Below are positions 26,696 to 36,389 of a stretch of 62,049 nucleotides of DNA, piece after piece (position 1 is the stretch's first letter; each line of letters starts with the position of its first letter). Under the pieces are notes generated by a model, which saw only the letters and a program-made list of their open reading frames with translations, did no database searches and had not been told where the DNA came from. The translations under genes and the position numbers were made by a program. The stretch is from Desulfobacterota bacterium AH_259_B03_O07 (GTDB lineage: Bacteria; Desulfobacterota_D; UBA1144; Nemesobacterales; CSP1-2). The stretch is from NCBI GenBank assembly GCA_027717645.1, contig JALLOG010000004.1:1-62049 (forward strand), read 5' to 3'.

Positions 26696-27952
26696 ATGAA
26701 ATCAATTTTAATATTGATACCTTTAGTATTAATGCTATGTATAGAATGTTTCGCGGATAATACTAGAACCCTTAGCTCGCTTGTTGAGGAAGCTTTGGAG
26801 AACAATCCCAAAATAAAAGCAGTAAAATCTAGATGGCAAGCTTCCACGAAACGCCCTTCTCAGGAAGGATCACTACCCAATCCGATAATCGGTGGAAAAA
26901 TAAAAAACGTTGGATTCAACGAAATTACACTGGGTGAGGATCCAAGATCAGATGTGCAGGTCTTTTTTATTCAAGAGATACCATTTTTCGGAAAACTTTC
27001 GCTCAAAGAAAAAGTAGCTAAAAAAGAAGCAGAAGCTAAGAGATGGTTATCCGATTCGGTAACAAGAAGGGTACTGGCTGATCTCAAAGAGGCCTATTTC
27101 GAATGGTTTTTTGCCAACAAATCCATAGAGATTACCACTGATAATTTGAATTTACTGAAGAAATTTACTGAAATAGCAGAAGTTAAATATAAAGTGGGCA
27201 ATGGTATTCAACAGGATGTAATTAAAGCACAGGTTGAAGTATCCAGTTTCATTGAAAGACTGGAGCTATTAAATAAAAAGCTAGAGATTATTGAGGCAAG
27301 AATAAAAAGCATTATAAGCAGACCCTCAGATTATCCTCTCGGTGAGCCTGAAACTGTAAAGAAAACACCACTCGAATTATCCCTCGATGAAATGCATAAG
27401 TTTTTAAAGGAACAATCACCAGATCTTTTAGCAAGTCAGGAGCTCATTGCCAGTAGAGAAAAAGCCTTAAGTCTAGCCAGGAAACAGTATTTACCAGACT
27501 TTATAGTTGAAGGGAAGTATTATAACCGTGATGGTAGTGGAGGAGATTTGAAAGATATATGGGAAATCGGACTTGGTTTAAGAGTTCCACTTTACTTCTG
27601 GAGGAAGGAGAAATTTGGGGTTGAAGAGGCTATACTCGAGCTCAGGGAGGTTAAAGAAATTTATAGAAGCACAAACGACAATTTACTTTTTGATTTAAAT
27701 GACAAATATATAACTGCGAAAACAGCTGAAAATCTAATGGAGCTGTACGAAACTGGAATAATCCCCCAGGCCACAATTTCTCTAGAATCCGCATTATCGG
27801 GTTATCAGGTTGGTAGTGTGGATTTCCTCACACTTCTCAATAACCTCATTACCCTATTCAATTTTGAGCTGGAATTCTACAAACAACTCAATGAACATCA
27901 AATAGCCTTGGCAAGATTGGAGGAAATTACAGGTGTGGAGTTGATTAAATGA
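26696..27952 (+). CDS. TolC-family outer-membrane efflux protein (CusC-like)
   Basis: The 418-residue protein has a signal peptide (MKSILILIPLVLMLCIECFA). Two outer-membrane-factor repeats follow: TLSSLVEEALENNPKIKAVK in the first and LDEMHKFLKEQSPDLLASQ in the second. Long helical hairpins are rich in Ala, Lys and Glu. QEIPFFGKLSLKEKVAK and GLRVPLYFWRKEKFGV are typical of metal-pump members. It forms the outer-membrane channel of the tripartite pump with the two genes that follow. GGAGG precedes the ATG. Confidence 0.85.
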   Translation: MKSILILIPLVLMLCIECFADNTRTLSSLVEEALENNPKIKAVKSRWQASTKRPSQEGSLPNPIIGGKIKNVGFNEITLGEDPRSDVQVFFIQEIPFFGKLSLKEKVAKKEAEAKRWLSDSVTRRVLADLKEAYFEWFFANKSIEITTDNLNLLKKFTEIAEVKYKVGNGIQQDVIKAQVEVSSFIERLELLNKKLEIIEARIKSIISRPSDYPLGEPETVKKTPLELSLDEMHKFLKEQSPDLLASQELIASREKALSLARKQYLPDFIVEGKYYNRDGSGGDLKDIWEIGLGLRVPLYFWRKEKFGVEEAILELREVKEIYRSTNDNLLFDLNDKYITAKTAENLMELYETGIIPQATISLESALSGYQVGSVDFLTLLNNLITLFNFELEFYKQLNEHQIALARLEEITGVELIK

Positions 27953-28029
27953 TTAAAGAGAAAGAAAATGTAGGAGGAATGAGATTGCCACGCCACTTAT
28001 AGTGGCTCGCAGTGACAAATCGGATGAGT

Positions 28030-28100
28030 CATTGCGAGGAACCCTGAGCCCTTTGATGCCTCAGGATAAACTCCGTCGAAGGGGACGAGGCAATCCAGTA
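28030..28100 (+). repeat. CATTGCGAGG-family repeat
   Basis: About 65 bases (CATTGCGAGGAACCCTGAGC ... GGGGACGAGGCAATCC) match a unit at about 9376-9437 almost base for base. Related, more diverged units lie at about 6219 and 51966. It contains the inverted pair CCCTTTGATG.../GTCGAAGGGG. It lies between the tolC-like and cusB-like genes and extends the cusB-like frame artificially upstream. Confidence 0.6.
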
Positions 28101-28154
28101 ACACTAAATGACTCATTAGAAAGGGTAAGAGATGATACAACGGAGGGATCTAAA

Positions 28155-29678
28155 ATGAGTAAAAGAAATATGAATATACCTTATAAAATTTCTTCCATTC
28201 TTATTGTTTTTATTTTGGTTTTTGTGGCCCTTTACAAATACGGTTATAAGATCCCTATTCTAAAAGAGATCCCTTTTTTTTCAACGAAGCATCAGCATCA
28301 ATACAGACCTGTATTGAGCGAAGAAGGAGAAATCGAATACTGGACATGTACAATGCATCCCTCGGTAAGACTTAAAGAACCCGGTACATGCCCGATTTGT
28401 GGAATGGATTTAGTACCAGTGATGAAGAAAGGAATCACTCAAACGGGGACCTCAGGCAAAACCATGGAAGAGAAGAAAGAAACTCAAGGTATGCAAGGAA
28501 TGTCTGGTATGCATGGGATGACTGGTATGAGTAAAACTGGGGATAAAGAACTAAAATCAACATTTATGGTAAGTCCTGAGAGACAGCAAATTATCGGAGT
28601 AAAAACACAGCCTGTTGTCGTGCGACCCTTGGAAAGGGTAATTCGTACCGATGGGATCGTACAGCTAGATGAGACCAAGATCGAGCATATTCACACTAAA
28701 ATAAGCGGTTGGATCGAAAAAGTTTTTGTAGATTTCCAATATCAACATGTAAAGAAAGGCGACCCTCTTTTTACAATTTACAGTCCTGAGCTTGTATCAA
28801 CCCAGGAGGAATTTCTTATTGCACTCCGCTCTCAGAAACTTCTGGGAGACTCTCGCTTTAAAGATATTGCAAGCAGTTCTAATTCACTCGTGGACGCAAC
28901 CAGAAGAAGACTCCAGCTCTGGGACATATCCAACAATCAAATAAAGGAGCTGGAAAATACCGGAAAGGTTAAAAAGAGTCTGGTTATTTATTCACCAGTA
29001 ACAGGTGATGTTACGTACAGGAACGCATTTGAAAACATGCATGTTGAACCTAATACACGGATATATACAATTGCTGACCACTCAACTGCTTGGGTCCAAG
29101 TAGACATATATGAAAACGAAATCTCATTAGTAAAATTAGGGCAAGAAGCTACTATGACCTTAACATCATATCCAGGTGAGGAATTTCATGGAAAGGTGTC
29201 ATTTATCTGGCCACATCTTCATCCAGAAACCAGGACGGTTAAGGTTCGCCTGGAATTTCCAAATCCCGATTTAAAACTTCTTCCAGAAATGTATGCAAAC
29301 GTTGAACTAAAAGTACCACTAGGCAAAGGATTAACCGTTCCTTCGAGCGCCGTTTTACGTACAGGCAAGCAAGACATCGTATTCGTTGACAAAGGCGGCG
29401 GAAATTTCCAAATGAGAAGAGTACAAATAGGTAAGAAGAGTGGTGAAAATTATCAAGTTCTTAGGGGTTTAAAAGAAGGTGAGAAGGTCGTCTCGCGCGC
29501 AAACTTCCTGATTGATGCAGAGAGTAAAATTCAGGATGCGAAGGCTACTTGGGGCGATGAGTCGGATGAAAATGATAAAGCTATGCACGAAATGGAGTTT
29601 GAAAAGGTACACGAGTCTCAACCTGGCTCAGAGTCACATCAGGGTCAAGAATTAATGCATAATAAAGATTCAAAATAG
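28155..29678 (+). CDS. RND efflux periplasmic adaptor with heavy-metal-binding domain (CusB-like)
   Basis: About 507 residues from ATG 28155, chosen for its CGGAGGG site and the membrane anchor right after it (ISSILIVFILVFVALY). An earlier ATG would translate the preceding DNA repeat. The heavy-metal-binding domain YWTCTMHPSVRLKEPGTCPI...CGMDLVP lies at about residues 60-90. A Met-rich linker follows (MQGMSGMHGMTGM). The barrel-sandwich/lipoyl and hairpin adaptor segments come next (SGWIEKVFVDFQYQHVKKGD, YSPVTGDVTY), ending in a His/Met-rich tail. The adaptor links the inner-membrane pump to the TolC-like channel. The Met-rich linker favours Cu(I)/Ag(I). Confidence 0.85.
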   Translation: MSKRNMNIPYKISSILIVFILVFVALYKYGYKIPILKEIPFFSTKHQHQYRPVLSEEGEIEYWTCTMHPSVRLKEPGTCPICGMDLVPVMKKGITQTGTSGKTMEEKKETQGMQGMSGMHGMTGMSKTGDKELKSTFMVSPERQQIIGVKTQPVVVRPLERVIRTDGIVQLDETKIEHIHTKISGWIEKVFVDFQYQHVKKGDPLFTIYSPELVSTQEEFLIALRSQKLLGDSRFKDIASSSNSLVDATRRRLQLWDISNNQIKELENTGKVKKSLVIYSPVTGDVTYRNAFENMHVEPNTRIYTIADHSTAWVQVDIYENEISLVKLGQEATMTLTSYPGEEFHGKVSFIWPHLHPETRTVKVRLEFPNPDLKLLPEMYANVELKVPLGKGLTVPSSAVLRTGKQDIVFVDKGGGNFQMRRVQIGKKSGENYQVLRGLKEGEKVVSRANFLIDAESKIQDAKATWGDESDENDKAMHEMEFEKVHESQPGSESHQGQELMHNKDSK

Positions 29679-29720
29679 AAAAAAGTAGACACGATCTAAA
29701 AGCAGCAAAGGGGAGAAAAC

Positions 29721-32700
29721 ATGATAGATAAAATAATTGAGTATTCAGCAGAAAATAGATTCTTCACCATAGTTATCGTGCTCTTCATCGCTGCATGGGG
29801 CTTCTGGGCTATGAAAAACACCCCACTTGACGCTATTCCAGATCTATCTGATGTTCAGGTCATTGTTTTCACAGAATGGCCTGGAAGAAGCCCCGACCTC
29901 GTAGAAGACCAGATTACATATCCAATTACAACAACCATGATTGCCGCTCCCAAGGTGAAATTTGTACGGGGACAGTCCTTCTTCGGACTCTCCTTTGTCT
30001 ATATTATTTTTGATGATGGAACTGATATGTACTGGGCAAGGAGCCGGGTTCTAGAATACCTAGACGAAGTCACAGGACAAATGCCAGAAGGAGTTAATCC
30101 AATCTTAGGTCCCGACGCTACAGGGGTAGGATGGGTTTTTGAATATGCACTAGTAGATGAGACGGGAAAGCATGATTTAGCTGAGCTTCGCTCTTTTCAG
30201 GATTGGTATCTCCGTTACTGGTTGGAGTCAGTTCCCGGGGTTGCTGAGGTAGCAAGTGTAGGTGGTTTTGTGAAGCAGTATCAGGTACAGCTTGACCCCG
30301 TTAAACTCTTTGCTTACAACATCCCTGTAAACACGGTTATACAAGCTATTCGAAGGAGCAATAACGATGTGGGGGGAAGAGTGGTAGAGTTTGCCACAAC
30401 GGAGTATTTCGTGAGAGGAAGGGGGTACATAAAATCAGTAGAAGATATAGAGAAAATACCAGTAAAAGTCGGGGGAAACGGCACGCCGGTCTATATCCGA
30501 GATATTGCAAACGTACAGTTGGGACCTGATATACGCAGGGGACTTGCAGAGTTAGACGGTAAGGGGGAGACGGTTGGTGGTATAGTCGTTATGCGCTACG
30601 GGGAAAGTGCCAATAGTGTTATAGAAAGAGTAAAGCAGAAAATAGAGGATATAAAACCCTCTCTCCCAGATGGTGTAAAAATTGTGATTACTTATGACCG
30701 CTCAGACCTCATTCAGCGCGCTATAGATACTCTAAAGGAAAAGCTTTTTGAAGAGGGTGTGATTGTAAGCCTTGTAATCATCATTTTTCTATTTCATTTC
30801 AGAAGCTCAATAATTCCTATACTCACTATCCCACTTGCAGTCTTAATGGCTTTCATCCCTTTGTACTACATGAAGCAAACCTCCAACATTATGTCTCTCG
30901 GTGGAATCGCTATTGCGATAGGGGCTATGGTGGATGCCTCTATAGTTCTGGTCGAAAATGTTCATAAGGGCCTGGAGAAGTGGCAAAACGATGGAGAGAA
31001 GGGAAATAGATTAAATTACATATTGGCTGCGATGAAAGAAGTAGGAAAACCAATTTTCTTTTCTCTAATGGTTATAACTATTTCTTTCTTGCCAGTTTTC
31101 ACGCTAGAAGCTCAGGAGGGAAGATTGTTCAAACCACTTGCATATACCAAAACATTTTCCATGTTCTTTGCAGCTCTGCTTTCTATAACAATCACCCCAG
31201 CTTTAATAATTCTTCTAATCAAGGGGAAGATTAGGCCGGAAGAGAAGAACCCCATAAGCCGGGCACTCATCCATATCTATAATCCTATAGTAAGTAAAGC
31301 GCTCCGCTATAAAAAAACTGTCTTAATAATAGCCGCTTTAGTACTTGTGGTATCCATTATTCCTTTCCGTCGACTCGGCTCTGAGTTTATGCCACCGTTG
31401 AATGAGGGAACTATACTCTATATGCCTACAGCTGTTCCAGGAATATCCATAACAGAGGCGGCTAAGATTCTCCAGATCCAGGATAAAATGCTGATGAAAT
31501 TCCCTGAAGTAGAAAGGGTATTTGGAAAAATCGGACGTGCTAGGACATCCACAGACCCTGCCCCCCTTAGCATGGTAGAGACAATTGTTACACTAAAGCC
31601 GAAAGACCAATGGAGAGAGGGTATGGACTGGGACAAGCTTATCTCCGAGATGAATCAAACGTTAAAATTCCCTGGAATGGCAAACATATTCTGGATGCCT
31701 ATTCAAACCAGAACCGAGATGCTCTCTACAGGATTCAGAAGCAACCTCGGAATTAAGGTTTTCGGTCCTGATCTTGAGACTATTGAAAAAATAGCGGTTG
31801 AGATAGAACAGGAACTATCGAAGGTCCCTGGAACAAGAAGTGTGTTTGCGGAGAGGGTCACTGGAGGGTATTTCCTGGATTTTGAAATTGACCGTGAAAA
31901 GGCTGCAAGATACGGACTTACCGTGGGAGATGTAGAAGATGTTATTGAAACCTCCATAGGAGGGAAAAATATATCTCAGACGATAGAGGGTCAGGAAAGA
32001 TATCCCATTAATGTTAGATACCAAAGAGAACTCAGGATGGATATTGAGGATTTGGAAAGGATCCTTATAGCAACTCCTACCGGTTCCCACATACCTATTT
32101 CACTTGTGGCTGATCTTCACTTTAGGACAGGGCCTCCCTCGATAAGAAATGAGGACGGGGAGAAGGTGGGCTTCGTCTTTGTCGATGTAGTAGGAAAGGA
32201 CTACGAAGGTTACGTAAATAAAGCAAAAGAAATCATAAGAGATAATGTAAAACTCCCACCGGGTTACCGCCTAGATTGGGCAGGACAGTATGAATATCTA
32301 TTGAGGGTAAAAGAAAGGCTAAAGTATGTTGTACCTATTACTATCTTTATCATATTCCTCTTGCTCTATATGAACTTTAACTCAGTAACTGAAACACTAA
32401 TTGTGCTACTCTCTGTTCCATTTGCATTAGTAGGTAGCATCTGGCTTCTTTATCTTCTAGGTTATAATATGAGCGTTGCTGTTTGGGTAGGGATTATTGC
32501 TCTTGCCGGCCTTGCAGCTCAGACAGGGGTGGTGATGATTATCTACCTCGATGAATACTATGAGAAAATGATCAAAGAAGGAAAAACCGGCAGCGAGAAC
32601 TTAATCAAAGCCATACATGATGGAGCTGTCCAAAGGGTCAGGCCTAAAATGATGACAGTTATGGCAATGATCATGGGCCTCCTTCCACTCATGTGGAGCC

Positions 32701-32843
32701 ATGGCACGGGAGCAGACGTCATGAAGAGAGTCGCAGCCCCGATGGTAGGAGGACTTGTAACATCGACTATTCTTACACTCATCATAATCCCAGTAATCTA
32801 TGAAATCTGGAAAGGTAGGACTTTAAACCAGTTTAAAGAATGA
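29721..32843 (+). CDS. CusA/CzcA-type heavy-metal RND efflux pump
   Basis: The 1040-residue inner-membrane transporter shows the metal-RND hallmarks: DAIPDLSDVQVIVFTEWPGR near the N-terminus, then GVGWVFEYALVD. The membrane block GAMVDASIVLVENVHK carries the proton-relay acids, and LLPLMWSHGTGADVMKR lies close to the end. Twelve hydrophobic segments flank two large periplasmic loops. It exports Cu/Ag or Zn/Co/Cd by proton antiport; the Met-rich adaptor favours the first. It follows the adaptor after 42 bases, within one operon. Confidence 0.88.
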   Translation: MIDKIIEYSAENRFFTIVIVLFIAAWGFWAMKNTPLDAIPDLSDVQVIVFTEWPGRSPDLVEDQITYPITTTMIAAPKVKFVRGQSFFGLSFVYIIFDDGTDMYWARSRVLEYLDEVTGQMPEGVNPILGPDATGVGWVFEYALVDETGKHDLAELRSFQDWYLRYWLESVPGVAEVASVGGFVKQYQVQLDPVKLFAYNIPVNTVIQAIRRSNNDVGGRVVEFATTEYFVRGRGYIKSVEDIEKIPVKVGGNGTPVYIRDIANVQLGPDIRRGLAELDGKGETVGGIVVMRYGESANSVIERVKQKIEDIKPSLPDGVKIVITYDRSDLIQRAIDTLKEKLFEEGVIVSLVIIIFLFHFRSSIIPILTIPLAVLMAFIPLYYMKQTSNIMSLGGIAIAIGAMVDASIVLVENVHKGLEKWQNDGEKGNRLNYILAAMKEVGKPIFFSLMVITISFLPVFTLEAQEGRLFKPLAYTKTFSMFFAALLSITITPALIILLIKGKIRPEEKNPISRALIHIYNPIVSKALRYKKTVLIIAALVLVVSIIPFRRLGSEFMPPLNEGTILYMPTAVPGISITEAAKILQIQDKMLMKFPEVERVFGKIGRARTSTDPAPLSMVETIVTLKPKDQWREGMDWDKLISEMNQTLKFPGMANIFWMPIQTRTEMLSTGFRSNLGIKVFGPDLETIEKIAVEIEQELSKVPGTRSVFAERVTGGYFLDFEIDREKAARYGLTVGDVEDVIETSIGGKNISQTIEGQERYPINVRYQRELRMDIEDLERILIATPTGSHIPISLVADLHFRTGPPSIRNEDGEKVGFVFVDVVGKDYEGYVNKAKEIIRDNVKLPPGYRLDWAGQYEYLLRVKERLKYVVPITIFIIFLLLYMNFNSVTETLIVLLSVPFALVGSIWLLYLLGYNMSVAVWVGIIALAGLAAQTGVVMIIYLDEYYEKMIKEGKTGSENLIKAIHDGAVQRVRPKMMTVMAMIMGLLPLMWSHGTGADVMKRVAAPMVGGLVTSTILTLIIIPVIYEIWKGRTLNQFKE

Positions 32844-32886
32844 AAACTTCTTACTTGCATGCTTGCCTATAGGAGGAAAACAGGAA

Positions 32887-33438
32887 ATGAAGGGCATTAT
32901 AGTTTTTATTATTCTTGTAATCGTTGCGCTTTTAATATTTATTTACACAGGTACTTATAATGTCGCTGCCACGAAGCCGCACACCGAACTCACGCTCTGG
33001 GTATTAAATACCACAAGAGAATACTCAATCAGTTCTCATGCTGAGGGTATCAAAGTACCACCTCTAGATGAGGACTCTCTTATAAAGACAGGATTTCGAC
33101 ACTATAAAGAAATGTGCGTTGGTTGCCATGGTGCACCTGGAGTAGATCCATCCGAAATAGGTAAAGGACTCAACCCAGAGCCGCCAGAACTATCTGAGGA
33201 AGCTGAGGACATGAGTCCGGCAGAGCTTTTCTGGATAACTAAAAATGGAATAAAGATGACAGGTATGCCCGCTTTTGGATCAACTCATAGTGATGAAGAA
33301 CTGTGGGCTATCGTAGCATTTTTGATGACACTACCCGAAACCTCACAGGAAGAATATCAAGAAATGGTAAAAGAGACGGAAGGCACGCCCCATAAACATG
33401 AAGATGAGCAGAATCACCACCCCAAACATAATCATTAG
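32887..33438 (+). CDS. Membrane-anchored mono-haem cytochrome c
   Basis: About 183 residues from ATG 32887 (AGGAGG about ten bases upstream). An N-terminal hydrophobic segment GIIVFIILVIVALLIFIYTG serves as anchor or signal. A c-type domain follows with haem motif CVGCH and probable Met ligand in KMTGMPAFGSTHSDEELWAIV. The C-terminus is His-rich (TPHKHEDEQNHHPKHNH). It follows the RND pump by 43 bases and is probably in its operon, so it may serve periplasmic redox of the metal or respiration under metal stress. That role is inference. Confidence 0.8.
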   Translation: MKGIIVFIILVIVALLIFIYTGTYNVAATKPHTELTLWVLNTTREYSISSHAEGIKVPPLDEDSLIKTGFRHYKEMCVGCHGAPGVDPSEIGKGLNPEPPELSEEAEDMSPAELFWITKNGIKMTGMPAFGSTHSDEELWAIVAFLMTLPETSQEEYQEMVKETEGTPHKHEDEQNHHPKHNH

Positions 33439-33523
33439 AAAATAAAAGGATATATGTTTCAATAAGTAGTGATCTTTTTCTTTAATATATGGGCGTCCCC
33501 TTTTTTAATGATGAAGCAATAAA

Positions 33524-33865
33524 ATGGATTTACAATCAGTACTTAAATGTCCAGAATGTGGATTTGAGAAGGAAGAGATAATGCCTGTTGACGCATGTCA
33601 GTTTTTTTATGAATGCACAAATTGTAAAAAAGTTTTAAAACCGAAAGAAGGAGAAAGCGCAGATGATGCGAGGAGTCTTTCAAACGGTGACACCGCAGCT
33701 TTGATCCATAGCGCGATCCAAGAGTTGTCAGTTGACGAGGCACGAAATGCCAGCCACGTTTATGCGCGTATTCTCAAAAAGGCTATCCAGAAACACCTAA
33801 TGCTTGATGACTTATTGATGGCATTCTTACACCGTCAAATAGGTAGAATGGAGCTATTTGCTTAA
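33524..33865 (+). pseudogene. Chimeric gene: zinc-ribbon GDCCVFCSYG-type N-terminus joined to an unrelated fragment
   Basis: Residues 1-45 (LKCPECGFEKEEIMPVDACQ, FYECTNCKKVLKPKEG) match the opening of a small Cys-rich protein common in mercury and arsenic gene clusters. That protein should continue GDCCVFCSYG. Instead, after KEGE the sequence changes to a helical segment (DTAALIHSAIQELSVDEARN ... FLHRQIGRMELFA) of another origin. Its continuation lies in a different frame just downstream. The stop at 33863-33865 is therefore a frameshift artefact of a decayed gene. The chimera may still be translated, but neither half is complete. Confidence 0.55.
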
Positions 33866-34125
33866 AACTTATTCATGATCGTTACAACAAGCTAATAGAA
33901 AATCTTAAAGAAAGAGGAGAATACCCGGCAAACGATATATTAGTCCACGGTATAGACGACGTTCTATACCCAATTAAAAAGCTTGAAACCTTCTTTGAAG
34001 ACAGGGAGGAAAATACCTTGTCTGAAAAAGATGCTGATATTTTCGCAAGCTTTTGATCTAATAAACACTCATATATTTTAGAACTACTAAAAGAGATAGA
34101 CGAAGGTTATGAAAAGGGCAGTTAA
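33866..34125 (+). pseudogene. Decayed continuation of the preceding fragment (frameshift and stop)
   Basis: In the frame starting at 33865 the DNA reads KLIHDRYNKLIENLKERGEY and then ILVHGIDDVLYPIKKLETFF, ending ADIFASF. It meets TGA at 34054-34056, then goes on SNKHSYILELLKEIDEGYEK to TAA at 34123. The composition is clearly protein-like, there is no start codon, and it continues naturally from the helical part of the gene at 33524 if the frame is shifted. The family is not recognised. 34126-34308 shows nothing further. Confidence 0.5.
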
Positions 34126-34308
34126 CAATAGCTTACGTCTTGATCGAGTTTCCTCTGATTAAAGTGCAACAAGCTCTCTGATCGAAATTACGGTTTGAAA
34201 AACCTACCTCTTCTATATAGATTTTTAACCTAAACCCAATGCTATTGACTAAGCAGAAAAGGTCAACAATAATCTTAAATCAGAAGACTTGATGACATTC
34301 ATATAAAA

Positions 34309-34773
34309 ATGAGTTATCAGAAAATAAAAATTTTAGCAGTTGCTGCAATCCTAATTTCACATTTCTTAATTCATGACGATACCTTTGCTCGGGAAAATGT
34401 TTTAAAGATAGGATCGCTAGAGGAAACGTGTAGTCTTTATGTCGACGATCCATCAACTGCTTTTAAGCTATGGGCAAATAAAATAATAGAATTTTCTGTT
34501 ACGCTTGCTGAAAAAACAAAGGATTTTTCCAGATGTATGAATGACGAAGAGAAATTTACCGTTAATATCTTTGTCAAACCGGATAACTCTGTAGGATGCA
34601 TTTGTAGTTCAAATAAATACAGAAATTCAGTTGATCAATCTACAGGGGGCGAGTCATTGAAAATCCAAGGTAAATACGAAGAGATTTCAAAAAAATATTT
34701 TAAGGATAAAGGGTTGTTTTGCCATATTACTTTATCCGATTGCAGATTTAAACTTGAACCAAAGAAGCAATAG
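34309..34773 (+). CDS. Exported protein of unknown function
   Basis: The 154-residue protein has a signal peptide (KIKILAVAAILISHFLIH, cut near TFA). The mature part has six cysteines, including a C-I-C group (VGCICSSNKYR) and a final C-R pair (DCRFKLEPKKQ), so disulfides are likely. No family is recognised. It ends 114 bases before the left terminus of the mobile element, which did not break it. Confidence 0.55.
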   Translation: MSYQKIKILAVAAILISHFLIHDDTFARENVLKIGSLEETCSLYVDDPSTAFKLWANKIIEFSVTLAEKTKDFSRCMNDEEKFTVNIFVKPDNSVGCICSSNKYRNSVDQSTGGESLKIQGKYEEISKKYFKDKGLFCHITLSDCRFKLEPKKQ

Positions 34774-34879
34774 CATCTAAAGTCGTGTTTCCTAGCTTAA
34801 CTTAGGTCTTAATTTAAGTCTTTTCATTCTATCATATACAATCCAACGAAGAAATTGCTTTGTCGTTTCATCTTAGATA

Positions 34880-34887
34880 GAAAATTG
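34880..34887. repeat. Target-site duplication, left copy
   Basis: GAAAATTG directly outside the left inverted repeat of the transposon. The same eight bases lie directly outside the right end. Confidence 0.85.
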
Positions 34888-34949
34888 GAGAGTGTTTGAA
34901 AAAAGTTGATGATTAAATGCATTTAATCATGATAATCAATTTGCTCAAA

Positions 34950-36320
34950 TTAACAAAACTGAAATTTTTTAGGTTTGAGACATATTGGCGGTTTCCCTCT
35001 TTTTGTTTCCATTTGTCTTATTAAATCAGCCTTTAGCATATTTATTATATTCTCTTCTTTTGTGTTTCTATAATGGGTCTTCTGTCTTTTTCTAAACCAC
35101 CTATTTGTACGCTCTACTTGGTTTGAAGTAGAATCTAAGTTTTCATAGTCCATAAATGTCAGAGTCCTCTCAAATTTTTTTGATTTTAATCGTGTAATGA
35201 TTTTCGTAATATGACTATTTTCTATAGGATGAGTTAGTACCTCATTTACAATTTTGTTCCTCTTTAAAAATGCTTCAAATTTTGTATTATCCTTTGAATA
35301 TATACTTAGTAAATCATCTTTAAGCTCATTGATATTATTTAAAAAGGGGTATTTGAAACACAGGTAATTCAACATGATTATTTGCTCTATAGTAAGTTTT
35401 TCACTTCGTGTAGAAAAGATATATCTGTTCTCCCAAATGAGTTTTCTATCATTTGCTTCATCCAACTTCGCTTGATATTTTCTAGGATTTTTCTTTTTCT
35501 CTCTTTTTTTTGGTTGTTTTGATAATGTTCTTCGGAATACTCTCAGGGCATCCATTATATCCTTTAAACAATCTCTAATGAAATGGAAAGTGCAAACTTG
35601 ATGTTTTAAATCTACTCCAAATACTTCCTTAGGAATATTGTCATAAACTGGGGCCGCATCTGAAATAAATACTTTTGGATTGATACTCATCGCTTTAAGT
35701 TTTGTTAGAAATGACTTAAGTTCTATACCATCTCTCTTTGCAGAACGATGGAATGATATAGTTACATCATTGAGCGGGTCTGTAGCAAAAAATGTACATT
35801 TACCACCATCAAAAATTTCGTCAATTGCTAAGACTCCAGAGAAAATACTAGCAATCCAAGGTTCATATTTACTTCTCAAATCGATATTTCCTGCTTTATC
35901 ATGAAACCATTTATGGCAGGTAAACTTACAAGGCTTAATGTTAAAATCTCTCTCAAACCTTGAGGTAATACTAGTAAATGTTGCTTTATCCTCACGAATT
36001 GCACTATAAACTTTATCAATTACCCTTCTAGCATAATGTTTGCCCTTGTCTATAAATTCTGGTTGGAAGCGAAAATGTTTATTACATCTCTTACATTTAT
36101 ATACGCCAATTTTAACTTTTATCGTATTAGTTTTCTCTAGGGATATATCCTTAATAGTTCTTAGAGCTATTGAATGCCTACTGCAAATAGTATTACATAT
36201 ATTATGTATAGTTTGAGAAGGTGCATATTTATCATCATAAAGATTTGATCCGTAAGTCTTGACATATGGTAAATAATTACTATTTATGCTACCATTTTGG
36301 AAGCAAGGGTGGTTCGTCAT
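34950..36320 (-). CDS. ISL3-like DDE transposase
   Basis: The 456-residue protein has an N-terminal zinc-binding region (CKRCNKHFRF near residue 76, with Cys/His before it). A helical DNA-binding segment is followed by an RNase H-type catalytic core with candidate triad D167 (LAIDEIFDGG), D221 (VFISDAAPVYDN) and E403 (NQVERTNRWFRKR). The CTFHFIRDCLKDIMDALR block after the second Asp is typical of ISL3/MULE-like enzymes. AAGGAG lies seven bases before the ATG. The gene is close to the left end of the element and downstream of tRNA-like B on the same predicted transcript. Confidence 0.85.
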   Translation of the reverse strand: MTNHPCFQNGSINSNYLPYVKTYGSNLYDDKYAPSQTIHNICNTICSRHSIALRTIKDISLEKTNTIKVKIGVYKCKRCNKHFRFQPEFIDKGKHYARRVIDKVYSAIREDKATFTSITSRFERDFNIKPCKFTCHKWFHDKAGNIDLRSKYEPWIASIFSGVLAIDEIFDGGKCTFFATDPLNDVTISFHRSAKRDGIELKSFLTKLKAMSINPKVFISDAAPVYDNIPKEVFGVDLKHQVCTFHFIRDCLKDIMDALRVFRRTLSKQPKKREKKKNPRKYQAKLDEANDRKLIWENRYIFSTRSEKLTIEQIIMLNYLCFKYPFLNNINELKDDLLSIYSKDNTKFEAFLKRNKIVNEVLTHPIENSHITKIITRLKSKKFERTLTFMDYENLDSTSNQVERTNRWFRKRQKTHYRNTKEENIINMLKADLIRQMETKRGKPPICLKPKKFQFC

Positions 36321-36337
36321 GGTTCCGCTCCTTGTCT

Positions 36338-36376
36338 GGGGCCGCTGGACTGATTGACGTTGGATCAGCGGTTCCC
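36338..36376 (-). promoter_or_regulatory. Stem-loop in the transposase 5' leader
   Basis: GGGGCCGCTG pairs with CAGCGGTTCCC across an 18-base loop. The stem (about ten pairs, one bulge) ends 17 bases before the transposase start codon and just before its AAGGAG site. It is placed where it could limit translation of the transposase. Confidence 0.5.
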
Positions 36377-36389
36377 TGTTTTTTTTAGG

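Noticed and set aside
28002-28154. Upstream start for the CusB-like adaptor
   Set aside because: The extra 51 codons translate a dispersed DNA repeat. A better ribosome-binding site and the membrane anchor begin at 28155.
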